This document shows, in pieces, positions 1 to 6,368 of a DNA stretch of 11,722 bases. A program made the position numbers and the translations under genes. This DNA comes from Holosporales bacterium. Its GTDB lineage: Bacteria > Pseudomonadota > Alphaproteobacteria > UBA3830 > JAIRMZ01. A model generated the notes under the pieces. The model worked only from the letters and a program-made list of their open reading frames with translations, made no database searches and was not told the origin of the DNA. Numbering within the stretch: position 1 is the stretch's first letter; each line of letters begins with the position of its first letter. The DNA lies in assembly GCA_031279495.1 (NCBI GenBank), contig JAITIJ010000003.1, positions 1 through 11,722 on the forward strand, in the 5' to 3' direction.

Positions 1-234
1 GGCTCTTTCTTGGCCAATCACATAATCATTGAGCACTTTATAGATTACTTGCGGTGTCGGAATCCCATCTTTTGTGTGCGGCGGAAGTGCACGCTGATCT
101 TCTCGAATGATTCCCGTGCAAAGATCTACACATTCATCACAGATAAAAACAGTGGGCCCAGCGATAAGTTTACGCACCTCATGTTGGCTTTTCCCGCAAA
201 AGGAGCAATATAGGGTGTTTTTTCCGTCTTCCAT
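1..234 (-). CDS. clpX: ATP-dependent Clp protease ATP-binding subunit ClpX, N-terminal part
   Basis: Only the first 78 codons lie in the window; the gene continues past the left edge. The reading frame shows the ClpX zinc-binding domain: C10-x2-C13 (YCSFCGKSQ) and C32-x2-C35 (FICDECVDLC), which bind one zinc and mediate dimerisation and adaptor or substrate docking. It is followed by the linker and the start of the AAA+ module (IPTPQVIYKVLNDYVIGQ). ClpX is the cytoplasmic AAA+ unfoldase that feeds substrates to ClpP. The ATG at 234 is preceded by ACAGGA about 10 nt upstream. clpP is not immediately upstream, as it commonly is in alphaproteobacteria; a tRNA-Thr gene lies there on the same strand. 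Candidate promoters are noted at 365-394 and 292-300. The Walker motifs are outside the window, but the family call is secure from the zinc domain. Confidence 0.95.
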   Translation of the reverse strand, partial: MEDGKNTLYCSFCGKSQHEVRKLIAGPTVFICDECVDLCTGIIREDQRALPPHTKDGIPTPQVIYKVLNDYVIGQERA

Positions 235-291
235 TTACGATATGTCCTGTAAAGTCCCTAGTGTCTTTAGATAAAACCTATCCATGGTCCT

Positions 292-300
292 ATTATCACA
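292..300 (-). promoter_or_regulatory. Extended -10 promoter element upstream of clpX
   Basis: The minus strand reads TGTGATAAT, a TGn extended -10 with GATAAT (5 of 6 to TATAAT). It lies about 58 nt upstream of the clpX ATG and would give a 5' leader of roughly 50 nt. No good -35 lies 16-18 nt upstream, which extended -10 promoters can tolerate. This is inferred from sequence pattern only. Confidence 0.35.
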
Positions 301-364
301 CCAAGAATACAACAAAATCTTAATATGAACATCCGTATGAGCGTAAAAATCGCTATTAAAGCAG

Positions 365-394
365 ATAAAACGGACAGCCACAGAAAAATGTCAA
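365..394 (-). promoter_or_regulatory. Sigma-70-type promoter candidate between tRNA-Thr and clpX
   Basis: The minus strand has a perfect -35 hexamer TTGACA (389-394), an 18-nt spacer, and TTTTAT (365-370, 4 of 6 to TATAAT). It lies just downstream of the tRNA 3' end and would drive clpX with a leader of about 125 nt. The -35 is consensus but the -10 is weak, so the element may be real but modest, or may act together with the extended -10 at 292-300. Confidence 0.35.
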
Positions 395-409
395 CGATTT
401 CAACTCTTG

Positions 410-485
410 TGGTGCCGGACGTCGGATTTGAACCAACGACCTACTGATTACAAATCAGCCGCTCTACCAACTGAGCTAGTCCGGC
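410..485 (-). tRNA. tRNA-Thr (anticodon UGU)
   Basis: On the minus strand a complete cloverleaf of 76 nt can be read, including an encoded 3' CCA. The acceptor stem GCCGGAC/GTCCGGC is perfect over 7 bp. The D arm contains GCTC...GAGC with AGTTGGTA in the loop. The anticodon arm is GCTGA-TTTGTAA-TCAGT, with TGT at positions 34-36, reading ACA threonine codons. The variable loop is AGGTC, and the T arm is GTTGG-TTCGAAT-CCGAC. The anticodon arm closely resembles bacterial tRNA-Thr(UGU). It lies between lpxL and clpX on the same strand. A stable-RNA-like promoter precedes it at 510-537. No intrinsic terminator is evident before the clpX promoter region. Confidence 0.97.
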
Positions 486-509
486 TTATCTTTTCCATTT
501 CTTGCTCCC

Positions 510-537
510 CTTATATCAAACTCTTAGAAAGAGACAA
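510..537 (-). promoter_or_regulatory. Promoter candidate for tRNA-Thr
   Basis: On the minus strand TTGTCT (532-537, 4 of 6 to TTGACA), a 16-nt spacer and TATAAG (510-515, 5 of 6) are followed by a GC-rich stretch GGGGAGC. The tRNA begins about 24 nt after the -10. A G-rich discriminator next to the -10 is typical of stringently controlled stable-RNA promoters; its role here is inferred. The element lies between the lpxL stop and the tRNA. Confidence 0.4.
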
Positions 538-545
538 AGATTCCC

Positions 546-1454
546 CTAACACGGCTCTTTTCCCCATCGGCTATGGATCCAAAGCCACAGATCTGGACGT
601 TCTCGTACCCATGTCTCGATACAATGATTGACGTCTGTCATCAGAGCACGCAGCCTTTCTTCCATCGTTCCGTGCTGTGGCAGGTCTAGAGGTTTAAAAA
701 AACGAACTTCGAACTGCGATGTTCCTTTAAAGCGAATTACCTGTGTAGGGATAAGTGGGCATTGATACCGCAGTGCCAACCGACCAATAGCAGAAGCCGT
801 CATCGCAGGGCGCCCGAAAAAAGGGATTGCTATGCCGTTGTCCATGCGTTGGTCGACCATCATCATGATATGCGCTTGCTGACTCATTGCGCGCAAAAGG
901 TGTTTTGCTCCAGTAGCGCTTTTTGGAATTAGAGCACGTGTCACATGACGTTGAGCGCGACGTACCATATAGTTCACGAAAGGATTGTTGGCCGCTTTAT
1001 AGATTTGAGTTAACGGAAGGTTCCTCTTTATAACAGAAAGCGCTGCAATTTCCCAATTAGCATAGTGTGCCGCTAGAAACAGACCAGGAAGTCCGTCTTC
1101 ACGCGCGGCTTCTACGTGCTCTGCTCCTATAACGGCAACTCGAGAAGAATCTTGCATACTAGCGAATGTATCAAGATGAGAATATTCCGCGACAATACGA
1201 CCGAGATTATCCCACATCCAGTAAGCAATTTCTTGATGCTCTGTCAAACTTTTTTCCGGAAACGCTTTTGCGAGATTAGAAAGCGCAAGGCCCTGCAAAG
1301 GCCGATACAAAGGGCCAAGAGTTCTTAAAACAGCACCTCCAACATCGGAAGAGCGATCCAAGGAGATTGTTTTAAGCCCATAATGACAGAGCGCTACAGC
1401 GATCGCTTCTAAAGGGTAAGCAATAGATAATTTAAACAGGCGTCGCGGAGTCAC
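546..1454 (-). CDS. lpxL: Lipid A late acyltransferase (LpxL/HtrB family)
   Basis: The 302-residue protein matches the LpxL/LpxM family of acyl-ACP-dependent Kdo-lipid A acyltransferases at the inner membrane. The catalytic H-x4-E motif is HYANWE (H130, E135). Further family blocks are MMVDQR (about 198-203), PFFGRPA (about 211-217) and the C-terminal RPDLWLWIHSRW (about 286-297). An N-terminal hydrophobic segment (about residues 8-24) would anchor it. Length is normal for the family. The start is GTG at 1454, inside the last codons of lpxK (23-bp overlap), so translation is probably coupled; no strong Shine-Dalgarno is visible. Being paired with lpxK supports a lipid A role. Which acyl chain it transfers (laurate, myristate or a longer one) cannot be read from sequence. 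Confidence 0.9.
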   Translation of the reverse strand: MTPRRLFKLSIAYPLEAIAVALCHYGLKTISLDRSSDVGGAVLRTLGPLYRPLQGLALSNLAKAFPEKSLTEHQEIAYWMWDNLGRIVAEYSHLDTFASMQDSSRVAVIGAEHVEAAREDGLPGLFLAAHYANWEIAALSVIKRNLPLTQIYKAANNPFVNYMVRRAQRHVTRALIPKSATGAKHLLRAMSQQAHIMMMVDQRMDNGIAIPFFGRPAMTASAIGRLALRYQCPLIPTQVIRFKGTSQFEVRFFKPLDLPQHGTMEERLRALMTDVNHCIETWVRERPDLWLWIHSRWGKEPC

Positions 1455-2436
1455 GGCGTGTCATCAATGTATTTAAAAGGCATCGTACATCTGATTCAGG
1501 ATGTCTCCAAACAAAGGACACGTCAAGGCAAACCACAGAAGCGCGCGAGGCGTTGGGAAGCCGAACAAAGTCTTTGCGCGTCGTAATTAGTCGTGCTGCG
1601 AAGGTTTCCGCTTTGTGATGAAGGAGTTTCATTTCAGCAGAAGTGTAGGAATGATGATCCGGAAATGCGTGCACCTCTGTCAAAGGAAAATTATAAGCAC
1701 GCAGCATCTCAAAGAATTTGTCTGGATGACCTATACCAGCAAACGCAATCCAGTGCTGATCTAAATAATCCTTCGGCAGGACAGGAACCAGATCTGCTGT
1801 CAAAACTGGCATGGATGGAGAAACAGAAGCAAAGGGGAAATCCCCTCCTATGCTGACGATGAGGTCAGCCTTCTTAAGCGCCGCAACAATTGGTGCGCGC
1901 AAAGGCCCAGCCGGAAGCAATCGACCGTTTCCTACCCCTTGAAAAGCGTCATAAACAAGAACCGCCAGCATTGCCTGCAAATAAGGGTTGTAGAACCCAT
2001 CATCTAGAATAAGGACCTGAGCTCCAACTTGTGATGCTTCTTGCGCCGCTTTAAAGCGATCTGTAGCAACCCATGTTGGCGCAACCTCCGCAAGCAGTAG
2101 CGGCTCGTCTCCTACCTCGTGTGCTGTATGCGCAGTTGTTACTTGTATAATAGATGAGCGGGCGTTTTTTGTGCGTCCGTAGCCCCTGCTTAGAAAATGA
2201 ACATTGCTTCCTTGTGTTTGCAACAGCTTTGCAATAGCAAGCGCAGTTGGCGTTTTGCCAGAACCTCCTGTCGTTATTCCTCCCAGAACAATATTAGGAA
2301 GGGGGAAAGCGCGTGATCGTGCCCATATTTGCCGCACCTGCCGGCCTATATTGTACATTAGGCTCGCGGGGCGCAGAGCATTGCTTATGGTATTGGAAAC
2401 CAAAGACGTATCGTACCAAAAAAAAGGTGTTTTCAG
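1432..2436 (-). CDS. lpxK: Tetraacyldisaccharide 4'-kinase LpxK (CTG start proposed)
   Basis: LpxK phosphorylates the 4' position of the tetraacyl disaccharide-1-phosphate to make lipid IVA, at the cytoplasmic face of the inner membrane. The sequence shows a P-loop (GGSGKTP), LSRGYGR, VGDEPLLLA with the conserved Asp, DDGFYNP (usually DDGFQ), GNGRLLPAGPLR, FAGIGHP, FPDHHSY and TTRKDFVRLP. The first conventional start is TTG at 2403, but reading upstream in frame gives KTPFFWYDTS, matching the family's N-terminal 'aPxFW' block. A CTG at 2434-2436 sits 6 nt after a perfect GGAGGA, giving 334 residues. I take CTG as the start; TTG 2403 (323 residues) is the fallback. It overlaps lpxL downstream and is divergent from bamE. 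The kinase waaA, often a neighbour, is not in the window. Confidence 0.93.
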   Translation of the reverse strand: MKTPFFWYDTSLVSNTISNALRPASLMYNIGRQVRQIWARSRAFPLPNIVLGGITTGGSGKTPTALAIAKLLQTQGSNVHFLSRGYGRTKNARSSIIQVTTAHTAHEVGDEPLLLAEVAPTWVATDRFKAAQEASQVGAQVLILDDGFYNPYLQAMLAVLVYDAFQGVGNGRLLPAGPLRAPIVAALKKADLIVSIGGDFPFASVSPSMPVLTADLVPVLPKDYLDQHWIAFAGIGHPDKFFEMLRAYNFPLTEVHAFPDHHSYTSAEMKLLHHKAETFAARLITTRKDFVRLPNASRASVVCLDVSFVWRHPESDVRCLLNTLMTRRDSATPV

Positions 2437-2442
2437 GAATTT

Positions 2443-2448
2443 TCCTCC
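2443..2448 (-). promoter_or_regulatory. Shine-Dalgarno deciding the lpxK start
   Basis: The minus strand reads GGAGGA followed by AAATTC and then CTG. A perfect anti-Shine-Dalgarno match with 6-nt spacing points to CTG at 2436 as initiator. The TTG at 2403 has no comparable site. Confidence 0.65.
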
Positions 2449-2562
2449 ACCGCAACTGTTAATGTTGGAAAGTATCGTAAAGAAGAAGTGTCAGAAACGT
2501 AAGGATGATCGAGGACTATGAGCAAATAGCTTCAACACAGTTGACGGCTGGATCCAAGCGCG

Positions 2563-2577
2563 CCATCTTAAAGATGG
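2563..2577. promoter_or_regulatory. Perfect 7+1+7 inverted repeat upstream of bamE
   Basis: CCATCTT-A-AAGATGG is a perfect dyad 29 bp before the bamE ATG, in the divergent lpxK/bamE intergenic region. A TTGACG hexamer (2541-2546) lies upstream on the plus strand, but no convincing -10 follows at 16-18 nt. The dyad could be an operator or a short hairpin in the bamE leader. It has no T-tract, so it is not an intrinsic terminator. The regulator is unknown. Confidence 0.3.
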
Positions 2578-2606
2578 TTAATATATGCTGAGGATAGAGC
2601 TAGGGG

Positions 2607-3059
2607 ATGATGTCGTTGCACTACAGGAATGTGTTGTGGTTAGGTGTTGTTACATGTATGACAGCATGTCAATACACACACGATATTCGTGGAAATCTTA
2701 TCAGCCCCGATGATATAGCGCATCTTAAGCCTCTTCAACATACGCGAGAAGATGTCCTAGAGATTCTTGGCCCTCCTCTTAAACAAATAGACAAGGCACA
2801 TTGGCTTTATATGGGGCAAGAGCAAGAAACAAGGGCTTTCTTGTTGCCTGAAATTAAGAAACAGCGCGCTTTCTTGGTGACGTTTGATAATGCTGGGCAT
2901 TACCTTCATATCGAAGAGCAACAATACAAAAGGCGCACCGTCACTCCAGATCCAGAGACCTCAAGCGTCAATAGTGAAGATCTTACCGTTGTGGGCCAAA
3001 CACTGGACAATTTGCGCCGTGCTTCCTCTCGTAGAAAGAAATATAGCAAGAAAAAGTAA
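2607..3059 (+). CDS. bamE: Outer membrane protein assembly factor BamE (SmpA/OmlA family lipoprotein)
   Basis: A 150-residue protein with a short lipoprotein signal: hydrophobic NVLWLGVVTCMTAC, with the lipobox Cys at 21. The SmpA/OmlA domain follows: the RGN motif with 'LISPDDI' (about 28-38), 'TREDVLEILGPP' (about 46-57), 'HWLYMG' (about 64-69), a strand 'RAFLVTFDNAGH' (about 87-98) and an acidic/polar linker. The C-terminus is very basic (RRKKYSKKK), unlike the short E. coli protein and probably disordered. BamE is a periplasm-facing lipoprotein of the BAM complex that inserts beta-barrel proteins. Tandem ATGs at 2607 and 2610 are both possible starts; the nearest G-rich site (AGGGG) is too close to the first. 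It is the only plus-strand gene in the window, transcribed away from lpxK. Confidence 0.88.
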   Translation: MMSLHYRNVLWLGVVTCMTACQYTHDIRGNLISPDDIAHLKPLQHTREDVLEILGPPLKQIDKAHWLYMGQEQETRAFLLPEIKKQRAFLVTFDNAGHYLHIEEQQYKRRTVTPDPETSSVNSEDLTVVGQTLDNLRRASSRRKKYSKKK

Positions 3060-3110
3060 GAGCTTATCCGAGCTTACTGTACAATAGGAATGGAAAAGGA
3101 AGGTCTTTTA

Positions 3111-3344
3111 CTAAGTTGAGCTTTTTGAGAAAGACGAGAGCCGAAGTGGGGAAAGATGAAACTGAGTTTTGTTAACTATGAACGCAAAGAAGCAAAAGAG
3201 AAAACCTTGTTGAACCATTGAGATTTTCTTCTCATCTCGTACCGCCTCTCCAATTTCATTCAGAGCACCTAGGATAATACTGCTGGCTTTACTGCCAGCA
3301 AGCTCGCACATTAATGTGACAATCTCGCTATAAGCCCAATTCAC
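3111..3344 (-). CDS. Uncertain small ORF overlapping the 3' end of hdaA
   Basis: A 77-codon frame opens at GTG 3344, inside the last codons of hdaA, behind AGGA at about 5 nt spacing. I do not recognise the product. Its first half looks like an ordinary amphipathic sequence (SSIILGALNEIGEAV); the second half has a hydrophobic run (FLFCFFAF) and then a Ser-rich tail. Two dyads fall inside it, which argues that this may be an untranslated 3' region. As I recall, ppk genes often follow hdaA in alphaproteobacteria, and this is not Ppk. It could be a small membrane protein, a decayed remnant, or a chance frame. Confidence 0.2.
   Translation of the reverse strand: MNWAYSEIVTLMCELAGSKASSIILGALNEIGEAVRDEKKISMVQQGFLFCFFAFIVNKTQFHLSPLRLSSFSKSST
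3281..3300. other. Stem-loop just downstream of hdaA
   Basis: TGCTGGC-TTTACT-GCCAGCA forms a 7-bp stem with a 6-nt loop, 28 bp past the hdaA stop. Neither strand continues into a clear T-run, so it is a poor intrinsic terminator. It could stabilise the 3' end of the operon transcript. It also lies inside the doubtful small frame at 3111-3344. Confidence 0.4.
3307..3318. repeat. 12-bp perfect palindrome downstream of hdaA
   Basis: CACATTAATGTG is fully self-complementary and lies between the hdaA stop and the stem-loop at 3281-3300. It may be a protein-binding site or a coincidence; nothing else ties it to a regulator. Confidence 0.3.
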
Positions 3345-3987
3345 CTATTCCTGTTTCCTTCAGGAAAGGAACCGTGATTGGTCGGCCCTGCGTCAAAGAA
3401 GCATCGTTAAGAGATTCCACCGTGCGCAAAATTGTTGTATACGATCGCTCTAAGCGAACAGATAGGAATTTTGCAACATCCTGAGAGAGGCTTATGCCAC
3501 GTTTCCGAAAGAGCGCTATTAAAAGCGCTTCTACAAACACCTCGTCTGGCGTTCCTATACCAACAGAAGATAAAGCTAAACATCGAGACAACACATCGCG
3601 CTTTTTTAAAGACCAAGCAGAGGGAGCTTTTCTATCTACAATCAAAAGGCTTGCTTGCAAGGATGTGCGGGCATTCAAAAGATGAAAAAGCCAGTCTTCA
3701 TCCCAGGCGAAGTCAGAAAATCCATCGATCAAAATAGGAGTAGATACCAGCGAAAGAGGAGAAACGTCTTGATCTTTTGGCGTCAAAAGACAAGCCCCTG
3801 AGACTTTTTGCCACAAACGGCTCAAGTGCGTTTTGCCAGAACAAGGAGGGCCATAAAGGACAAGTCCATATGTTGGCCAATGCGGCCAATTTCTGAGCCA
3901 AGAGAGTGCCTCCTGATTGGCCCTCCCTCCGACAAACCCCTGCCAGCAAAAATCCTGCTGATTCGGAAGGTCAAAAATAAGTTGCAC
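3328..3987 (-). CDS. hdaA: DnaA-homologue HdaA (regulatory inactivation of DnaA)
   Basis: A 219-residue short DnaA-like AAA+ protein. The N-terminus carries a beta-clamp-binding motif (QLIFDLP, residues 2-8). Walker A is GPPCSGKTH (46-54) and Walker B ends ILIDG (D88). HLLN (102-105), the likely arginine finger in SRC (R135) and the sensor-2 region RLERSYTTILRTV (178-190) follow. The C-terminal ITVPFLKE matches Hda. There is no DnaA domain IV, so it does not bind DnaA boxes; length fits Hda/HdaA. With the sliding clamp, this family stimulates ATP hydrolysis by DnaA to block re-initiation. The start is GTG at 3987, directly after the perM stop (TAGGTG), with GGAGA about 9 nt upstream. It is the last secure gene of the long minus-strand run. 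Confidence 0.88.
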   Translation of the reverse strand: MQLIFDLPNQQDFCWQGFVGGRANQEALSWLRNWPHWPTYGLVLYGPPCSGKTHLSRLWQKVSGACLLTPKDQDVSPLSLVSTPILIDGFSDFAWDEDWLFHLLNARTSLQASLLIVDRKAPSAWSLKKRDVLSRCLALSSVGIGTPDEVFVEALLIALFRKRGISLSQDVAKFLSVRLERSYTTILRTVESLNDASLTQGRPITVPFLKETGIGELGL

Positions 3988-5067
3988 CTAAGATGTCTCC
4001 GGTGGGCATCCTAATCGCAATGCAGAATTGCGAAATCTCTCAGAAACATATCTCACAACCGCATTAACGACAGAAGCAAAAGGAAGGGCGAACGCAAGAC
4101 CTACGATTCCGCCCAGTTGTAAGCCAGTGAGCAAAGTAAAAAGTACCCATATAGGGTGTAATCTCGTTTCCTTCTCAACGAATCTGGGATACAGCACATG
4201 TGTTTCCAATAATTGCGCAAATAAAAACAGAACAATAAGTGCTGTAGCTTTCCCTGCACTTGCATAATGCACCATACAAATCACAAGCGTTATGCTGCAG
4301 AGAATCAGCGCTCCCACAAATGGAACAAAGGATAAAAATCCCGTTATGACGCCAAGAACACCTGCCGATTCAATGCCTATAGCAAATAGGCCGACGCTGT
4401 AATAACAGCTGAGGATAATAGCTATAAGAAACTGACCGCGTAGATAATGGTTTAGGCTACGGCGAATGCGTCCGCGCACTTCGGCAAAAATGGGCAAAGC
4501 AGACAAAGGAAGACAATTTTCTATACAACGGACAACACCCGGCCAGTCTCTTAAGAAATAGAAGAGTACAATAGGGATCAAACAACCGGTTGAGACAGTT
4601 CCCGCCAAAGCAAGACTGCTGGACAGCAGAGGACGCAACATTGACGACAGTGGTCCTGCAGATTGCCCAATAGATAGTATCCATTCTTTGCGCACTTGCC
4701 ATGCCTGATCCTCTGGGAAGAAAGCTAAGAGTTTCTCTATCGTCGGATTACAGAGCGACCAGAGATAAGCAATATAAGGGGGCATTCTTACAACAATCTT
4801 AGAAAACTCGTCTTCAAGACTGGGCAAGATAAGGGAGAAACTGACGCTCACAAAGAATACTAAGCACACAATTAAGCTTAGAGCCATAACCGTGCGCGAT
4901 GGTATATGTCGTAGACACTTCTCCATAACGGGGCTAAGGCCATAGGCGAGCATGAAGCTTATAGCGAAAGGAAGCAAAATAGCGCGAAAAATGTACAAGA
5001 AAAGAACGCAGATGCTTATAAGGACTATCCAGAACCACCGTCCAGAGACGGGAGGAGAGCGTTTCAT
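3988..5067 (-). CDS. AI-2E family (PerM-like) multi-pass membrane protein
   Basis: A 359-residue inner-membrane protein of the AI-2E transporter / PerM family. Family blocks include FYFLRDW (about 168-174), YLRGQFL (about 209-215), GFLSFVPFVGALI (about 241-253), the LYPRFVEKETRLHP segment (about 291-304) and the C-terminal GLAFALPFASVVNAVV. About seven to eight hydrophobic segments can be traced. Members have been proposed as AI-2 exporters, Na+/H+ antiporters or channels; the substrate here cannot be assigned. The start is the ATG at 5067, overlapping the upstream stop as ATGA, with AGAGG 5 nt before it. An upstream in-frame start at 5142 would add 25 residues inside the phosphatidyltransferase gene and is unlikely. 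Confidence 0.88.
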   Translation of the reverse strand: MKRSPPVSGRWFWIVLISICVLFLYIFRAILLPFAISFMLAYGLSPVMEKCLRHIPSRTVMALSLIVCLVFFVSVSFSLILPSLEDEFSKIVVRMPPYIAYLWSLCNPTIEKLLAFFPEDQAWQVRKEWILSIGQSAGPLSSMLRPLLSSSLALAGTVSTGCLIPIVLFYFLRDWPGVVRCIENCLPLSALPIFAEVRGRIRRSLNHYLRGQFLIAIILSCYYSVGLFAIGIESAGVLGVITGFLSFVPFVGALILCSITLVICMVHYASAGKATALIVLFLFAQLLETHVLYPRFVEKETRLHPIWVLFTLLTGLQLGGIVGLAFALPFASVVNAVVRYVSERFRNSALRLGCPPETS

Positions 5068-5639
5068 ACACGCCTCTGCTTCTGAAGAAAGACCTCTAGA
5101 TAGGATAACCAGGAGGCGGCCGTCAGAATGGCAACAACGCACACACCATGAGAAAATGCGACTTGCCAGACACCTGTGCTACTCCCCAGCATGAGGCCAG
5201 CATAGCTCAGTTGCGCTAATGTGTTAACTTTACTGAGAAGAATGGGACCAGTTACAAAGCGTGTCTCGTGTTGAAACCACAAATAAAGGACGGCACCGAC
5301 AATCGCAATATCTCTCGAGATGATCAGGACAACCAACCAGAAAGGAACCATGCCACTGCAAAACAAGAGTATATAGACACTTCCGACAAGACATTTATCT
5401 GCGACGGGATCAAGGCATTGACCAATAATGGTGGCACTTCCGAACTTTCGCGCAATCCATCCATCGAAAAAGTCGGAAACGCTTACTAACAAGAAAAAGA
5501 AAAACGTTATACGTGACGTATGTTGCAAAAAAGGAAAAACGCCCGCTCCAATCAAACGTCCAAATGAAAGAAAGTTCGGCAATACAAACAGGAATGGCGC
5601 TTGTTGAGTTAGTGCGCGCTTGCACACGATAGTCGCCAC
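5064..5639 (-). CDS. CDP-alcohol phosphatidyltransferase (PgsA-like)
   Basis: A 191-residue membrane enzyme with the full CDP-alcohol phosphatidyltransferase signature, D-x2-DG-x2-AR-x8-G-x3-D-x3-D, seen as DFFDGWIAR...GQCLDPVAD (about residues 56-80). The four Asp bind the divalent metals and CDP. The remaining sequence is hydrophobic, consistent with about six membrane helices, and the N-terminal NFLSFGRL is family-like. Size suits PgsA (phosphatidylglycerophosphate synthase) or a cardiolipin synthase of the same fold; the acceptor alcohol cannot be decided. The start is taken as GTG 5639, overlapping the upstream gene by 31 bp. A shorter start (TTG before PNFLSF) is possible. It ends in an ATGA junction with the AI-2E gene. 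Confidence 0.88.
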   Translation of the reverse strand: MATIVCKRALTQQAPFLFVLPNFLSFGRLIGAGVFPFLQHTSRITFFFFLLVSVSDFFDGWIARKFGSATIIGQCLDPVADKCLVGSVYILLFCSGMVPFWLVVLIISRDIAIVGAVLYLWFQHETRFVTGPILLSKVNTLAQLSYAGLMLGSSTGVWQVAFSHGVCVVAILTAASWLSYLEVFLQKQRRV

Positions 5640-6349
5640 ATAGAGTCAACACTCTCTAACGTAAGGCCTTGCTGCTGCAAAGTAGTGCGTTCTCTTAGAA
5701 ATTGAGGAGAAACACGCAATACAACCCAGCGAGCAGAATACGAATGCACTTGATACATGTTCCGCCACCTTCTTAGCGTTTTTTCGATTGCAAACCAATC
5801 TGCAAAGCGCACAATAGATACCTCGACATATTCTTCTGATACAGATGGAGATGGCTCCTGCGCATGTTCGCTAGAGGCAGAGGAATCCTTGTCAGCAAGT
5901 GCATCTGCCAAGGCATTATCGAGAGTTTTCTCAGTATTTGTGGGTGTTGACAATACGACATGATTTGCTTCTAGCCATTTAGCAATCGTCTCTTTCGGGA
6001 AGCGATACCGCAGTAGTGCTCGATATTTCCCAGGAGCCAATCGCTCATCCTGAACAGAAAAGTCAAAGATAAGGTCCAGAATCTCAGCATCTTTTGCTTG
6101 TACCAATCTCTGTTTTTCTGTTTCTTGGATGGGCAGAAGTTCCAGCAATTTTTCAAACGCTCGTCTCTGTCCAGCAACAAGGGCCTTTTCGCGCGCGGCT
6201 ACAGCATCTGTCCCTTGGCCTTCTACTTGGACATTATCTACTACCCAATACGTACTTTTTCTCGGAAGCGCATTGCTATACGCGGCAACACATACGACGA
6301 CTATAAAAGAAAACCTTATAAGACCACTGCGTTTTAAAAAAGAAATCAC
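5609..6349 (-). CDS. DUF2066 domain protein, exported
   Basis: The frame is open from 6577, but that portion lies within ndk. GTG at 6349 is preceded by AGGAAAGGAAAA, begins 19 nt after the ndk stop, and gives a classic signal peptide: basic ISFLKRSGLIR, then hydrophobic FSFIVVVCVAAY, then SNA-LP. The resulting protein has 246 residues. The mature N-terminal part (VDNVQVEGQGTDAVAAREKALVAG) matches DUF2066, a domain of unknown function. A Ser/Glu-rich linker (about 155-172 of the new numbering) precedes a compact C-terminal part ending LTLESVDSMWRLS. The product is likely periplasmic. The constant neighbour in alphaproteobacteria, a CDP-alcohol phosphatidyltransferase, follows directly, hinting at an envelope role, but no activity is known. 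Confidence 0.78.
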   Translation of the reverse strand: MISFLKRSGLIRFSFIVVVCVAAYSNALPRKSTYWVVDNVQVEGQGTDAVAAREKALVAGQRRAFEKLLELLPIQETEKQRLVQAKDAEILDLIFDFSVQDERLAPGKYRALLRYRFPKETIAKWLEANHVVLSTPTNTEKTLDNALADALADKDSSASSEHAQEPSPSVSEEYVEVSIVRFADWFAIEKTLRRWRNMYQVHSYSARWVVLRVSPQFLRERTTLQQQGLTLESVDSMWRLSCASAH

Positions 6350-6368
6350 GGTTTTCCTTTCCTGTTCC

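Noticed and set aside
2505..2591. 28-codon plus-strand frame ending 15 nt before bamE, a possible leader peptide.
   Set aside because: The AAGG directly abuts the ATG, leaving no proper spacing, the product is unrecognisable, and the lpxK/bamE gap is expected to be regulatory.
3060..3110. Possible terminator after bamE: direct repeat GAGCTTA and a distant GTCTTT/AAAGAC pairing.
   Set aside because: The pairing is only 6 bp with a 21-nt loop and no T-run follows a strong stem.
3710..3730. HdaA Walker B reads IDG rather than IDD/IDE, suggesting a lost catalytic acid.
   Set aside because: Hda proteins already deviate here (E. coli Hda, as I recall, has IDN), so this is within family variation.
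5068..5142. Longer start of the AI-2E family protein at 5142.
   Set aside because: It would read 25 residues inside the phosphatidyltransferase gene; the ATG at 5067 forms an ATGA junction and has its own ribosome binding site.
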